DNA of 64,000 bases from Roridomyces roridus (Eukaryota; Basidiomycota; Agaricomycetes; Agaricales; Mycenaceae): contig JARKIF010000072.1 of assembly GCA_029378245.1 (NCBI GenBank), positions 1-64,000 on the forward strand. Reading direction: 5' to 3'. Every line of letters starts with the position of its first letter. The first letter of the stretch is position 1. The translations under genes were made by a program, and so were the position numbers. The notes beneath the pieces were generated by a model. The model saw only the letters and a list, made by a program, of their open reading frames with translations. It did no database searches and was not told the origin of the DNA. Below, in pieces: positions 31,622-42,215 of this stretch.

Positions 31622-34041
31622 TTAAAGCTGGTCGCGAGTCAGCGCGTCGTAGATGGGGCACAGCTGGTCCCAAGCAGCTGAAATCACACGGCGCGTCAGT
31701 AGGGTCGGACAAGAGACACGGGCGGGACGTACCGGGCTGAGTCGACTTGGAAACCGTGTTGGTGTCCTCGGCAAAGACGATAGCGAGACCGATTTCGAGA
31801 TGGAAATCAATGTGGCCTGCAAGACCAATCATGAGGAGAACTCAATCTAGGCAAAAGTGGGGAACGTACAGTGGAGGAACCAGGGACCGGCGTTGTCAGT
31901 GACGAAACGGAAGGTGACGTTGTCGGTGGTCGCAGGACCGGTGGAGACGACGTCGCGAATCGGCTGGACATTGATCAGTGGGAATAGGAAAAAAAAGAAA
32001 ATGCAACAGCGACGCACGGGGTTGACAAAGTTGTAGCTCGAGTTACCGGCACTGCGGACGACGTGGAAGTTGTGCTACATTCAAAGAGTCGACTTCAACA
32101 ATAGAAATTATGAATGGAGAGAAGAGAGACGCACGCCGTGCAAGTGGAAGGGGTGGGGAGCACCGGGAGAGCCACCGGGGACGGAAATCTCGACGACCTT
32201 GTTCGGGGGAAGAACATACACACTTCCGGAAGGAAGGAGGTCGGTCGCGGCCTGAGCACCGCTGAGGATCTGGAGCAGGACGGGGGCAGTCGGGGGCACG
32301 AAGGACTAGAAAGAATCCAACGAATCAGCACCATATTTCCTCCTAGCAACCACAGCAAAGCGATTGATTACTCACAATGCCATTCACGGTGAATGTGAAG
32401 GTGGTAAAATCCAACGCAATAGCCAAGTTGAGCGTGATATCAGCGCCACCGGGGACAGGCTGGCCAGGAACGGCGGGGCCATTGAGTGGGTGGAGGTTCT
32501 GCTCGACGAGGGCGTTGGTCGAGGTTTCCACAGTGGTGGTGGGGTCAGCGATGGCCGCGCCGACGTAACGGAGGATAGCCGAGTTGATGCCGTTGTCGAA
32601 ACCGGCCGTGCCACCGTTAGCGACGGTGCGGATCCAGTAGTTGCCGATGGCCTGGTCGGCGGTGAGGACGAAAGAGTAGCGCTGGCCGGCGTCTGTTTCT
32701 TTGGTTAATTGCATGAATACAGGAAGATGGGAGGGAGCGTACAGATTTGGATCGCGTCGACACCGAGAGGCTCGTGGTTCACCGAGTCGACTTCGATGAT
32801 GGTAAAGTCGTGCTGGTCGATGGTGAAGATGAAGTTGGGGTCGCAAGCAATGTTGACGAGGCGGAAACTGTTTGATCGGCTTGAGGTGAGGTCTCCAACA
32901 CGATAAGGAATATACATACCGATAGCGCAGTCCCTTGGTGACGGTGATGACGGCGAGTTCGGAGGTCGGGCCGCCGGCATAACGTCCGAGACCGTTGATC
33001 AGCGTCGAGATGAGGGTCTGGGAGACTGTGAATAAACGAGAGAGGAATTTGCGATAGATATACGTACGGGGACAGCACCGAGGGTCGAGGCGGGGCCGTG
33101 ATACCTGAAGTGAAATGAGTTCCGCGGAAGCAAACGCGGAAGTATATTTTTGGAATACGCACCAGTCAGCGATCGTGATGACAGTCGAGTCTGCACTTGA
33201 TCAAAAACCGCAAGGTAGCCAGGTGGAAGCGGACGTACCGTCGTCAACGTCTAGCGACTCAGATCAGCACCGAAGATCAGGGAGGAAGCATCTCGCCACT
33301 CACCATACATCGAGAGATGGGGATCCTCCGGATCATAGACGACCATCGCGCCACGCAAACCATCGCAGTACTGCGTCGACAGATGGCTGTGGTACCCTAC
33401 ATTCCGTCAGCTCAAGAAACATCGCATGGAGAGATGAATCCAGACTCACAGAAAGTACCGGCCTGGTCCTTGGTGGGGAACGTGTAGAGGAAAGAGTTGT
33501 TGGCGGCGATGGGGCATTGGTTCACGAACGAAGGACTTTTTAGACAGATCAGCCACACGGAAGGGATGACATTTGAGGAGAGAATTAACGCACCCATCGG
33601 CCCAGCTGTTGTTGGCCTGGAAGAATCCGTGCCAATGCTGAAATAATAGTCAGTAAACACGCGGACGGAGAATACAGGCCGACTCACGATACTGGTGGAC
33701 CGCAGCATGGTGTTGTCGGTGAGACCGTCTACGACGTTGATGGAGAAGGTATCGCCCTTGTTGGCAATGATAGTGGGCCCGGGGACGAGTCCGTTGGCGA
33801 GCACGGCACTGGAGAAGAAAGTAGGTCAGCTTGAACGAAGGTTACCGCGCACACGACGTACGAGCGGTTGAAACCATCGGGAGCGACGACAGCGTTGACG
33901 ATGTTCTGTTTCGTTCGCGTCAGAGTCGCGCCTCGCACGCAAGTGAGAGGGAGCGCGACGTACAAGGTCGGTGGTAGGACCAATGGAAACGGCGGCGGCA
34001 GCAGAAGCCAAGGAAAGTGAAAGGAGAGCAGCGACAACCAT
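31622..34041 (-). CDS. Laccase (multicopper oxidase), secreted
   Basis: Seventeen exons by splice signals and frame: 34041-33964, 33905-33862, 33808-33688, 33637-33594, 33535-33450, 33396-33304, 33250-33239, 33190-33163, 33104-33068, 33017-32920, 32867-32743, 32692-32376, 32305-32135, 32074-32018, 31963-31870, 31816-31733, 31677-31622. The total is 1545 nt, 514 residues, normal for the family. It oxidises phenols with reduction of O2 to water and acts outside the cell. A signal peptide ([17 protein letters not shown]) precedes SIGPTTDL. All four copper signatures are present: [36 protein letters not shown] and [16 protein letters not shown]. The residue ten after the T1 Cys is Leu, the state linked to medium redox potential rather than Phe. 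Exon 7 is only 12 nt. The junction at 33068/33017 has an alternative donor four bases on. A CATAAAAG box lies about 65 bp upstream of the ATG. Confidence 0.95.
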
Positions 34042-34375
34042 CCCAACTGACGAAGGAAAACCGACGGGAGAGAATGAGGGGATCGAACTTGGCGCGGAGC
34101 TTTTATGCCTCATCCCACTCGCGTTTGAGACTCAAAAAATGGAGATATTTCTCGGACATGTACACAGGCACGATCAAAGATGTCATGCCATTCTATCAGA
34201 TTCTATCTCGGAGAAGTTGGCCGATGACTACGTACGCGAAAGCCCCTTGTTCCGACTGGACGCATCACCGATGCCACGCTCCTGAATATTGCAGAACTTG
34301 ATCGTCTCATCCCTTCTTATAAGTCGACGACCGGTATCTACCCGTCAGCTCCCGCCCACTCCACCCAAACCAAAC
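34042..34375. promoter_or_regulatory. Divergent promoter between laccase and small secreted protein
   Basis: A 334-bp region between two start codons pointing away from each other. TATA-like boxes are visible for both sides: TTATAAG near 34317 on the plus strand and CATAAAAG near 34110 on the minus strand. Co-regulation is possible but unproven. Confidence 0.5.
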
Positions 34376-34700
34376 ATGCTCTTCAAATCCATCCTTTCGG
34401 TCGCTGCCCTCCTCTTCGTTGGCGTCACTGCCCAGAAGCAAGCTCCCCGTCCGCCCGTGTTTACCGCGACCAGGTTAGTCCATGTTGCCACGGGAGCTCG
34501 TGGTCTCTAAGCACTTGTTCTTCCAGAGTCTTCAAAACCGTTACCGACGTCGCACCTTTCATTGTCGACGCTACGACGACTATCACCTGGACGTACGTGC
34601 TTTTTTGGGCATCTTTCGTGGGTGTTGGCTCATTGTTTTTGGTTCGTCCAGCCAAAGTCCCACCACCACCATTCCTTTCGCCACCACTGCCTCTGTCTAA
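34376..34700 (+). CDS. Small secreted protein, about 76 residues
   Basis: Three exons, 34376-34473, 34527-34592, 34652-34700, with two canonical introns (53 and 59 nt) and matching frames. A clear signal peptide (MLFKSILSVAALLFVGVTAQ) is followed by a short Thr/Val-rich mature part containing FKTVTDVAPFIVDATTTITW and a Thr-rich end. It has no Cys, so it is not a typical disulphide-rich effector. The family is unknown. It lies head to head with the laccase. Confidence 0.7.
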
Positions 34701-35872
34701 TTTTAAATTTTAAATTCGGACGAGACGTCGAGCGTTGAGGTTGTGGTTGTTGGGGATATAGAATACTCATACCTACGAATATTATTCTTGTTTGCTTGGG
34801 AAATGGACGCAAATTTTGAATGCATTCAAGTATTGACTCAGATTTTTTTTGCTATAAACACATGAATGAGAATTGAGGGATTCAACGACGTGTTGACGAA
34901 GAAACCAAGTTGCCGGCCGTGTGAAGCCGTGTGATCGCATGTTGCAGAGTGCCAGGCACGGTGGACCGTTTGTGATAGTTGTGCGTAACCTTGCGTAACA
35001 GAGAACGTGCAACTGCTAACCAGCCAATCAGACGGTCCCGTGGAACTCTTCCGACTGCTCGGGGCTCACTTCGGGCGAATCACCGACGGACTGCTGCGGA
35101 CTAAAGGTGTCCGAGCATCGCAACCGCCGACGACGTCAATTTAATGGGACAAGCAAAACACACGTCAGGATTGATCGGCGTGCACAACCAATCAGACGGT
35201 CCCGTAAAAGTCTTCCGATTCCTCGGAGCTCACTTCGCACGGGCGAATCACCGAAGGACTGAACGTCTCCGAACATCGCAACAGTCGCAACCGACGAAGA
35301 CGTCAATTTTATGGGGCAAGCAAAACACCTCTGCCAGGCGAGTCGAAGCGAGGCGCCCGATGGGCGCCACGTGTTGCAGCACGCTCGTGTCTTAGATCTC
35401 CCCTCCTCCGAACGATCCGCGATTGTTCGTTCCGTTCCGTTCCTTCTGCCTCCGTTCTGAGCGAGGATCCACAAACACACATCAGCAATGTTGATTGATC
35501 CGCGGAGAGGACTGGTGAGAGAAATCGGTTCATGTTGGTTATTCGAGAGAGTTCGAGAGTCGCAAAGCAACCGGCGGTCAAAGACTACGCAGCCCCGTTG
35601 CGGACGAAAAGGAATGGTTCCCTGGAATCGAACCGAGGCTTTATCGGAGAAACTTTGCATGGAGGCTTCATCGGAGTGCATGCTTGTTCCCCGCCACAAC
35701 ATGATGACTGTTCCAAGGGCTCATAACTACTGAGTCCAACGAGTATATAACCTGTCGAGCAGGTGTGCCTATCTAGGTCTCACCAAAAGGTTAGTAATTC
35801 CCGAAGGCTATTGACTGGGCTCGGATCGAACGAGCCAACTCATGTATTCTATGTCCACAGCTCGAGTACAAT
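34701..35872. other. Spacer with a 164-bp direct repeat
   Basis: Two imperfect direct copies, about 164 bp apart, cover roughly 35024-35163 and 35188-35330. Both contain CCAATCAGACGGTCCCG, GCTCACTTCG, CGAATCACCGA and GACGTCAATTT. The CCAAT and GACGTCA words are classic binding-site motifs, so this may be regulatory, or it may be repeat DNA. No gene is recognised. Confidence 0.6.
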
Positions 35873-36837
35873 TTACACATTCGAATTCATAACCTCCTCC
35901 GTATGCTCCAACATCGCCCTACTCTCCTCACTCGACCCATACCCATACACCGGTGGCTTCTCCGCATCATCCGATGTTTCACCTTTCATGTGCGCCTTGC
36001 CGCGCGCAGCCGTGAGGAGCGCGTACAGCGAAAACTCACCGGCGTCGGTAATGTTCCCAGCTTTGTTGATATCCCACGAGGGTACCAACTTGGCTGCTAT
36101 GCGTGCGATGGGGGTGTCGATGAACCCTGGGTAGGTGTGTGTGAATGCGACGGTCGGATGTTTAGTGGAGAGCTCCTGGAGACCAATTATTTAGTATCTG
36201 GGTGGAATATCCATTCGATGAGTGTACTTACTACGTGAAGGAGGTCCACATACGTCACGCTCTCATGCATCGACCGCATCCCAGTGTACCCGTTCTTCAA
36301 TCCCAAGTTGCCCAGCTCAACAGTCGAGCCGTGTCCCGCGGCGAGCACATTCAGCACGCTCGCGGGCTGGCCCGCCTTGGCCGCCGCCTCGAGGGCCGGG
36401 AGTAGTTTGATCATGAACACAGCGCGCGCGTAGTATGTGACGGCGAGCTTGATATCCAGACCCTCGGGCGTATCCTTGCGGTCATCAAAGCTGAAGATCC
36501 CGCACGAGCAAACGAGGAAGTTGACGCGCGGCAGACGCGGGAGGAGGGACGCGACGGTGGCGTTGACGTTCTTGATCAAAGAAACGTCGCACTCGATGAA
36601 CTCGTGTTTCCACCCTGATTCGGTGGAGGTCGGTTTTGGGAAGGAAGAGAGGATGGAGGTGGCGGCGGATGCGTTGCGCCCGATGAGGATGATGTGGGCG
36701 TTGCCGCCCGTGTAGCGCGCGAATGCTTCAGCGGTACCGCGCCCGATCCCAGAGGTGCCGCCGAGGAAAACGGCGACGGGGAGGTAGGAGGGTGTGAACG
36801 AAGCGTTGGAGCTCTGGACTGCAGGAAGGGAAGGCAT
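35873..36837 (-). CDS. SDR-like NAD(P)-binding protein lacking the usual catalytic motif
   Basis: Two exons, 36837-36232 and 36175-35873, with a 56-nt intron, giving 302 residues. A Rossmann fold is indicated by VFLGGTSGIGRGTAEAF, IILIGRN, ECDVS, and NFLVCSCGI in place of the usual NNAG. The normal SDR active-site Tyr-x-x-x-Lys is not seen; the matching region reads GLKNGYTGMRSMHESVTYVD. The C-terminal part contains FTHTYPGFIDTPIARIAAKL as in fungal SDRs. It probably belongs to the atypical fungal SDR group that keeps nucleotide binding but has a changed or lost reductase site. The substrate is unknown. Confidence 0.82.
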
Positions 36838-37652
36838 TGAATTGTATTCGGAAGGCTTCCACCCGCTATATTTATTGTTCAGTCGCTGTAAGCCGATTTA
36901 GATTGTCGCTCAGTCAGCACGGAGAAATTGTCACCAGGATATGCGGTGCATCAGTCAGCAAGCGGTCTGCAGTTTTGACACACAAGCGACAAGTATCTCA
37001 CACGGGGTCAATGTGCCAGTGAGGTTGAACGTCAATGGTCGCAAGTAGGTGATATGCACGCGCCTTTTCAGAACGTATCCAGGACCCGACGAGCTGAGCA
37101 GATCGTTGATCGTTAATGCGATTCGTGACGGTGTTGGTCGAGAGCAGAGTGCAAGAGGCCGGAGGGGTAGAGGTGTCGGTGCACCATCGTCTCAGATCAC
37201 CAGTGAGTCACTAGTCATCCCAGGCTGAGGCGAGGTCGTAATCGGAGCAAAGGCTTAGACTCAGTGAGGCTGCCAGGGCATACAGCTGGATGGCGGCCGA
37301 AGTTGCCGCCTGGGCGAGCCACGACTAGAACCTGGACAGTCACATGGAACGCTCGCTGCACAGGCCGATGATGAGGCAACTACATAGAAGATAGGATCTG
37401 AGCTTCAAGTCGCAGAAAGAAGCAAGAGACAGTGTCGTACGAAACCAGCGGCCAGTCGACGCCCAGAGGGGACGATGTTGTCGTGAAGCGGATGCGGCCT
37501 TACTTATTCCGGTTTTGATCACGAGTAGTCGAAACGACGGTGATGGCAGAGCCAATGGAGCGGCCGGGCGAGGAATCAAAACTGAAGACCATCGTGATTC
37601 AAGCTTGCGGTAGTAATGCAGGTTTCAACGAACGCGATTGAAAAACAAGAAA
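36838..37652. other. Intergenic, no gene seen
   Basis: About 800 bp between the SDR-like gene and the 3' end of the isomerase gene. Only short frames without family features. Confidence 0.4.
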
Positions 37653-38789
37653 TCAAAGCTTCGACTTGTGCAGGGGATGATACTTGGCGACGCTCTTGGC
37701 CTTGGCCGCCCGCAAACTCTCAGAAATATCCTATTCACAGAGATTAACCGCTTGGAATCACTCGACGGCAAAGCACGCACCTCGGTCTGCAACGCCGCCG
37801 CATTCCACAGTGCCGTATAGTCCAAGTTCTCTTGAACGCCATGATCCCTCGCATGCGTCAAAATGCGCTTCGTACCAGCCACCGCGACGGGGCTCTTCCG
37901 CGCAATCTCCGCTGCGAGTCCGAGTGCAGCGGCCACGACCTCGGCAGCTCCCCCTGGTACGACGCGCGAGATGATTCCCGCGCGTTCGGCGTCTACAGCG
38001 CTGAAAGTCGCACCGGTGTAGGCGAATTCCCGAACAAGGGATTGATTGCCAGCGATTTTAGGCAGGTAGGCGAGTGTGCCGATATCCGCTGCAAGTCCCA
38101 CGTCGACTTCCTTCACATATGCAGACCTGAGCTCTGAATCACATGGCGAACAAAGTGCACGGACGGACCTTGATACTAAACTCGGCAGTTTCGGTGGCGT
38201 ACCGAATATCGCATGCGCAGATAATGTCGACGCCGAGCCCGAGGACGGGGCCATGGACTGCAACGATGACGGGGAACGGACATCGTTCGGGTGCGCCTAT
38301 GGCGCGTTGGAAGCTCTTGATGAAGGGCAGCGAGTCGAGGGCGTTGCGTGCTGGGTCGATGCTGAGGCCACCGATGAGCTCGCCTGTGTTCAGTTTGACT
38401 GCATCAGAGACTGAGAGGGTGAGCGTTAGCATATGATGGGATGGTTTAGACAGTGGTTGGTGCGTACGGTCGATGCCAGCGGTGAATATCTTGGGCATGG
38501 CGGAGGATACAACGGCCGCACGGACATCTCGGCCTTCGTCTACTATCCGGTCGAAAAGAGCGCCGTATGCGCGCCAAAATCTGTGTGTCGCATGTCATTG
38601 CAGGGATACGAGATGGGTAAACGGGTGTCTTCACTCGACACAGAATGCATTGACCGGTTTTCTGGGCTGGATGAGTACAGGAGGACCGACAGGGGAGGGA
38701 GCGTACCTGTTGAGCCGTATGTGAAGCACGTGTGGCGAGGGTGCGGATACAGAGAGCCACTTGGATGAGAGACCTTCGGCCAGTGACAT
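37653..38789 (-). CDS. Peroxisomal dienoyl-CoA isomerase-like crotonase (ECH1 type)
   Basis: Six exons: 38789-38707, 38661-38635, 38580-38468, 38410-38169, 38110-37781, 37730-37653; 873 nt, 290 residues. The crotonase fold is shown by HIRLNRKPVNAF, MPKIFTAGIDLSDAVKLN (oxyanion region), PVIVAVHGPVLGLGVDII and CACDIRYATETAEFSIK, followed by KEVDVGLAADIGTL. In rat ECH1 the matching segment carries catalytic Glu196 and Asp204, and both are present. The family isomerises 3,5-dienoyl-CoA to 2,4-dienoyl-CoA during breakdown of unsaturated fatty acids. The protein ends in HKSKL, a canonical PTS1, so it should be imported into peroxisomes. A plain enoyl-CoA hydratase is the alternative but fits the EVDVGLAAD motif less well. 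Confidence 0.93.
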
Positions 38790-39629
38790 GATGGTGGTCA
38801 GCGGAAAAGAAATTTGCCGACGTGGCTGTGTGAGACCAAAGTGTGCCAAACATCTCCTGATCTCTACTCTCATCTGCAAATATTCCCGGAGCAGATATGC
38901 AAGCCCTTGTCGAAGGTTCATATTCTTGGACAGTGTCCAGAGGTGCTGACGATCAGTTCTAGTAGTGTTTCCTCGCTGGATCTCAGGCCTCAGGTCCCAT
39001 TGAAACGAGGCACGAGTCCTGTTGTGATATCGAATACATTTAGGGTCGAGCCGCTCCTGTATCGAGTTGTCTTTCTCTCTCGGTACCCAAAGCTAAGCAG
39101 GCAACAGCATACATCAAGCTGCGACCACGCCTCTGCTCTGCCTCTCGAATACCCGCATTCAAGACTCACATACCTTGCCGTTCAATCTCCCTCGGCCGCA
39201 TTGTCGATGATATTGTTGTCCGACGCCGCCGCTTCGTCCCTTGCTCGAGATCTTCGCGGGCCTTGTTCACAGATCATACCTCGCCCCATCTCAATCCCAG
39301 TACGCACACATACTTCTCGGCAACAGCTAATCCTACTCACTCCTCGATTTCCCCCGGTCTTTCGTTATCTATCGGATTTTCCCCGTTGGACAAACACTTT
39401 CGTTCCGATTTATTCCAGGGTTGCACTACGGCCCGGTTGAGCAAGTCATTTGTACGAATACGGAACAACCAGGGTGGCCAGAATGGTGAGATAACTTTCA
39501 AGGCACCCGTCAGGCCCTGACAGTCCTTCGTGTCACCGCAGCTATTCAGTACCCTGGTTACAATTCTATCTGTACGTCAACGACGCCACCGAGACTTCAA
39601 TATAACCAACTCCAGCTGGGGGATCTTCA
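38790..39629. other. Intergenic, no gene seen
   Basis: Divergent region between the isomerase and the DUF6534 gene. It probably contains both promoters. No conserved frame is recognised. Confidence 0.4.
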
Positions 39630-40998
39630 ATGCCCACCTCAATGCCCATGAGTACTGCTGAATTGTATGTTTCCTACATCACTCGCGTTTGTTCAGTCAT
39701 CTGATGTCTGTGTTAGAACAACCCAAAAGGTAGCTCCCCATTGAACCAGTCAATTCTGTTTTTTGTAACCTCGCACTCTGCAGCTCTTGGGAATGATGAT
39801 AAACTACGGGCTCACGGGTTCGTTGATCGTCCAAGTCTGTAAGTTGCAAGTGGTTTCTCATAAGATCTGCTAACACCTGTCAGTCCATTACTACTGTGCA
39901 TTCCCAAACGATTGGATCGTCGCAAAGGCTGCAGTCTATACTGTATTTTTTCTGGAGCTTTTGCACACCGGGTTGATGGCCTCTTCTTCGTCAGCACCGA
40001 CCTGCTCCAATTTGATCGGCTGACCCCGTCTCTGGTTAGATACTCGCTATTCGGGTCAGGCTATGGCGACGTTGCAGGCCTGCCCGCGCTCGCCTCCTCG
40101 TGGAAGACATGGTTCTCAGGCACTGTGCTTACTGGCTTGATCGCCGCCATCGTTCAAACCTTCTACGCGGCCCGGCTATATTCCTTCTCTCGTTCAAAAT
40201 TCGTCGCCGGCATGGTGATGGTGGTGCGGATCACTCCTCGTTTGCTGATTTCTATGGTTTTCATTTGGTTCAATTTAAAAGCTGGCTCTGTTACAATGCG
40301 GCTCAGCAATGGTGGAAGGCGCCATGCTCAGTTTCACCGATGATGGAGACCGCCCCTCTGAGCCCTCTCGCGCTCCAGTCCCAGTACTTGTGAGTTTCCC
40401 TTCCAGGAATTTGCTCAAACTTATCACAATTCGTTGCTGTGGCTCGCAGGCAGTGCCCTGTGTGATCTCATAATCGCAGGAACCATGACCTTCTACGTGA
40501 GCATTCCGAACAAAATGAACACCTGGAACATGACTCCATTCTGTTTCAGCTGCGCCGGTCGACACCTGTATCGAATCGCGTGAAAAACAGGTTGTCGACA
40601 TTGATTAGGGCGACCATTGGCACTGGAACTCTGACGGGTAAGTGACTAGGTTCACCAATACTTGGCTCATCCCTTACAAAGCCGTCGCCGCCATCCTCCA
40701 AGTTTCCCTGACATTCGCATTCCCAGGGCATCAATACTACACTGTTATTGCTTGCACGCTTGGCAAGTTTTACTCAAACAGCTTTATGGTATGTATGTCT
40801 TGTCCTCCTCGCGATCGAAATTTCCCACACAAAGTCAACTAGGTACTGCTGAATGCACGGGCCATTGTCGTTGATGGGCGTGACGATGAGACAACCACGC
40901 AGAGGGCGCGCGAGATTGAAGTTGCTCGAACTGTCTGTGTTACTGTGAGCTGGAGCACGCTGCCTGCGATTCAGGAACACACACGGCACAGAATTTGA
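39630..40998 (+). CDS. DUF6534-type seven-helix membrane protein, copy 1
   Basis: Proposed exons: 39630-39664, 39717-39729, 39784-39838, 39884-39989, 40040-40223, 40282-40389, 40407-40496, 40550-40637, 40682-40788, 40843-40998; 942 nt, 313 residues, usual for the family. Membrane segments are evident: LLGMMINYGLTGSLIVQV, AAVYTVFFLELLHTGL, FSGTVLTGLIAAIVQTFYAA, LWLAGSALCDLIIAGTMTFY, AAILQVSLTFAF and others. The LRRS...RLSTLIRATIGTGTLT and GKFYSNSFMVLLNARA motifs are typical. Function of this basidiomycete-expanded family is unknown. Two odd points are a 13-nt exon and a 17-nt interval (40390-40406) that must be removed, unless a longer 95-nt intron from 40312 is used. Confidence 0.82.
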
Positions 40999-41252
40999 TA
41001 CCGGCCGAAATGGACATGGGCTTTGAGCATTTCTCTCCTCGTTTACATTACATAGAGATAACTAAACTAAACCGCAGAGAGTACTTCCATACAACTCAAA
41101 AATGAACCACGCCTCCCACTCAATCAACCCACGTCACCCTCCACAACTGGAACTTATTTCTTGTTGTCGTTCCTCCGCGACGCCTTTTCTCCGGGAAACA
41201 CCACTTACTTCAAGTGCTCTCGCGGCGCAGGGTATTCAGCCGAGACGAACAC

Positions 41253-42107
41253 ATGAATCATTTCTCTGCGCGCAAGCACGTCCGTATCCCGCGTAGTGCC
41301 AGCAAGAACTTCGAGACGCCGCTCAAGAGTGGGAACCCGTGGGACGTCAACGAGCTGGATATCGAGGCTTCCGCCGCGGAAGAGGCTCAGGCACCCCTGG
41401 TGGAGCAGGACGACTACGACGAGGTCGAGTCCAATACCCTTGGTGCGTCCGAGTCCGCTATTCTTCTCTCAATTTCTGCACTGCTATATTTGAATACCTG
41501 CCTCCATTCGACTTTACCTTGCCCGAATACAAGGCCGTGGGTGCTACCCTGCTGCAACTCGGACATTCCAGCCCATACGACGATACGCCACCAGCCGCGC
41601 TCGAGCCCGCACCCGACGCATACTTGTTTCCCATACCTGAATTCTTCGGTATGCATACTTGGTCCTTCCATCACAATTCATCGCTGATTCATCTGCTGTA
41701 GAGGCCGACGATCCGTTCCTCGTTATGCAGCACGTCAAGCCAGCACCCAATTCGCATCCGACGCACGTTCCGCCCTCGTGCGGCCGAGACAGGTGGCCAA
41801 GACGACGCCCGTTGTCGCAACGTCCAAGACGTTGGTTGGTCCGGCATCCAAGTCCTCGGTAAAGCCCTCGGTAGGCGCGTCATGCAGGCCTCCGGTCACC
41901 ACTTTCTCTAAACTCTCGTCCAAGCCTTCAGGTATCTTGCCGTCGAGGACGCGTCTCACTACTGGTCACAAACGGGTTCCGGTAAACCCACAAGCGGTAA
42001 ACGCCCCCTCGACCGGTATTTCAGAATGTCCAACCCTGAGCGCCAATATTATCCCGCTTGTGGCTCTCGAACCAGGTCTGTTGAACGATTTTGTATTGGA
42101 TGTTTGA
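41253..42107 (+). CDS. Uncharacterised acidic-then-basic protein, gene model unresolved
   Basis: Three coding-looking blocks follow each other in different frames. The first starts MNHFSARKHVRIPRSASK and reaches an acidic patch (EEAQAPLVEQDDYDEVESN). The second contains FEYLPPFDFTLPEYKAVGAT and PDAYLFPIPEFF. The third is a Ser/Lys/Pro-rich tail (TPVVATSKTLVGPASKSSVK) ending at 42107. A good donor GGTATGC (near 41648) and acceptor CTGTAG (41701) link blocks two and three. Between one and two, a donor GTGCGTCC near 41443 has only TTTCTGCAC as a candidate acceptor, so either a non-consensus splice or a frameshift is needed. It has no signal peptide and no known domain. Confidence 0.45.
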
Positions 42108-42215
42108 CTTTTTTTGTGAATCTGTACTCGACCCGTTCAAACTATCCCTGTTTTGTGGGGTGCATCCCGAACAATTTATTTCAAGGACACGCAATCTGCT
42201 TCCGACCCAACCCCA

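Noticed and set aside
35600..35700. tRNA gene on the minus strand, suggested by a GGTTCGATTCC box
   Set aside because: No matching A box, no consistent T-stem and no acceptor stem could be folded. Similar B-box-like words at 24080 and 27873 failed the same test.
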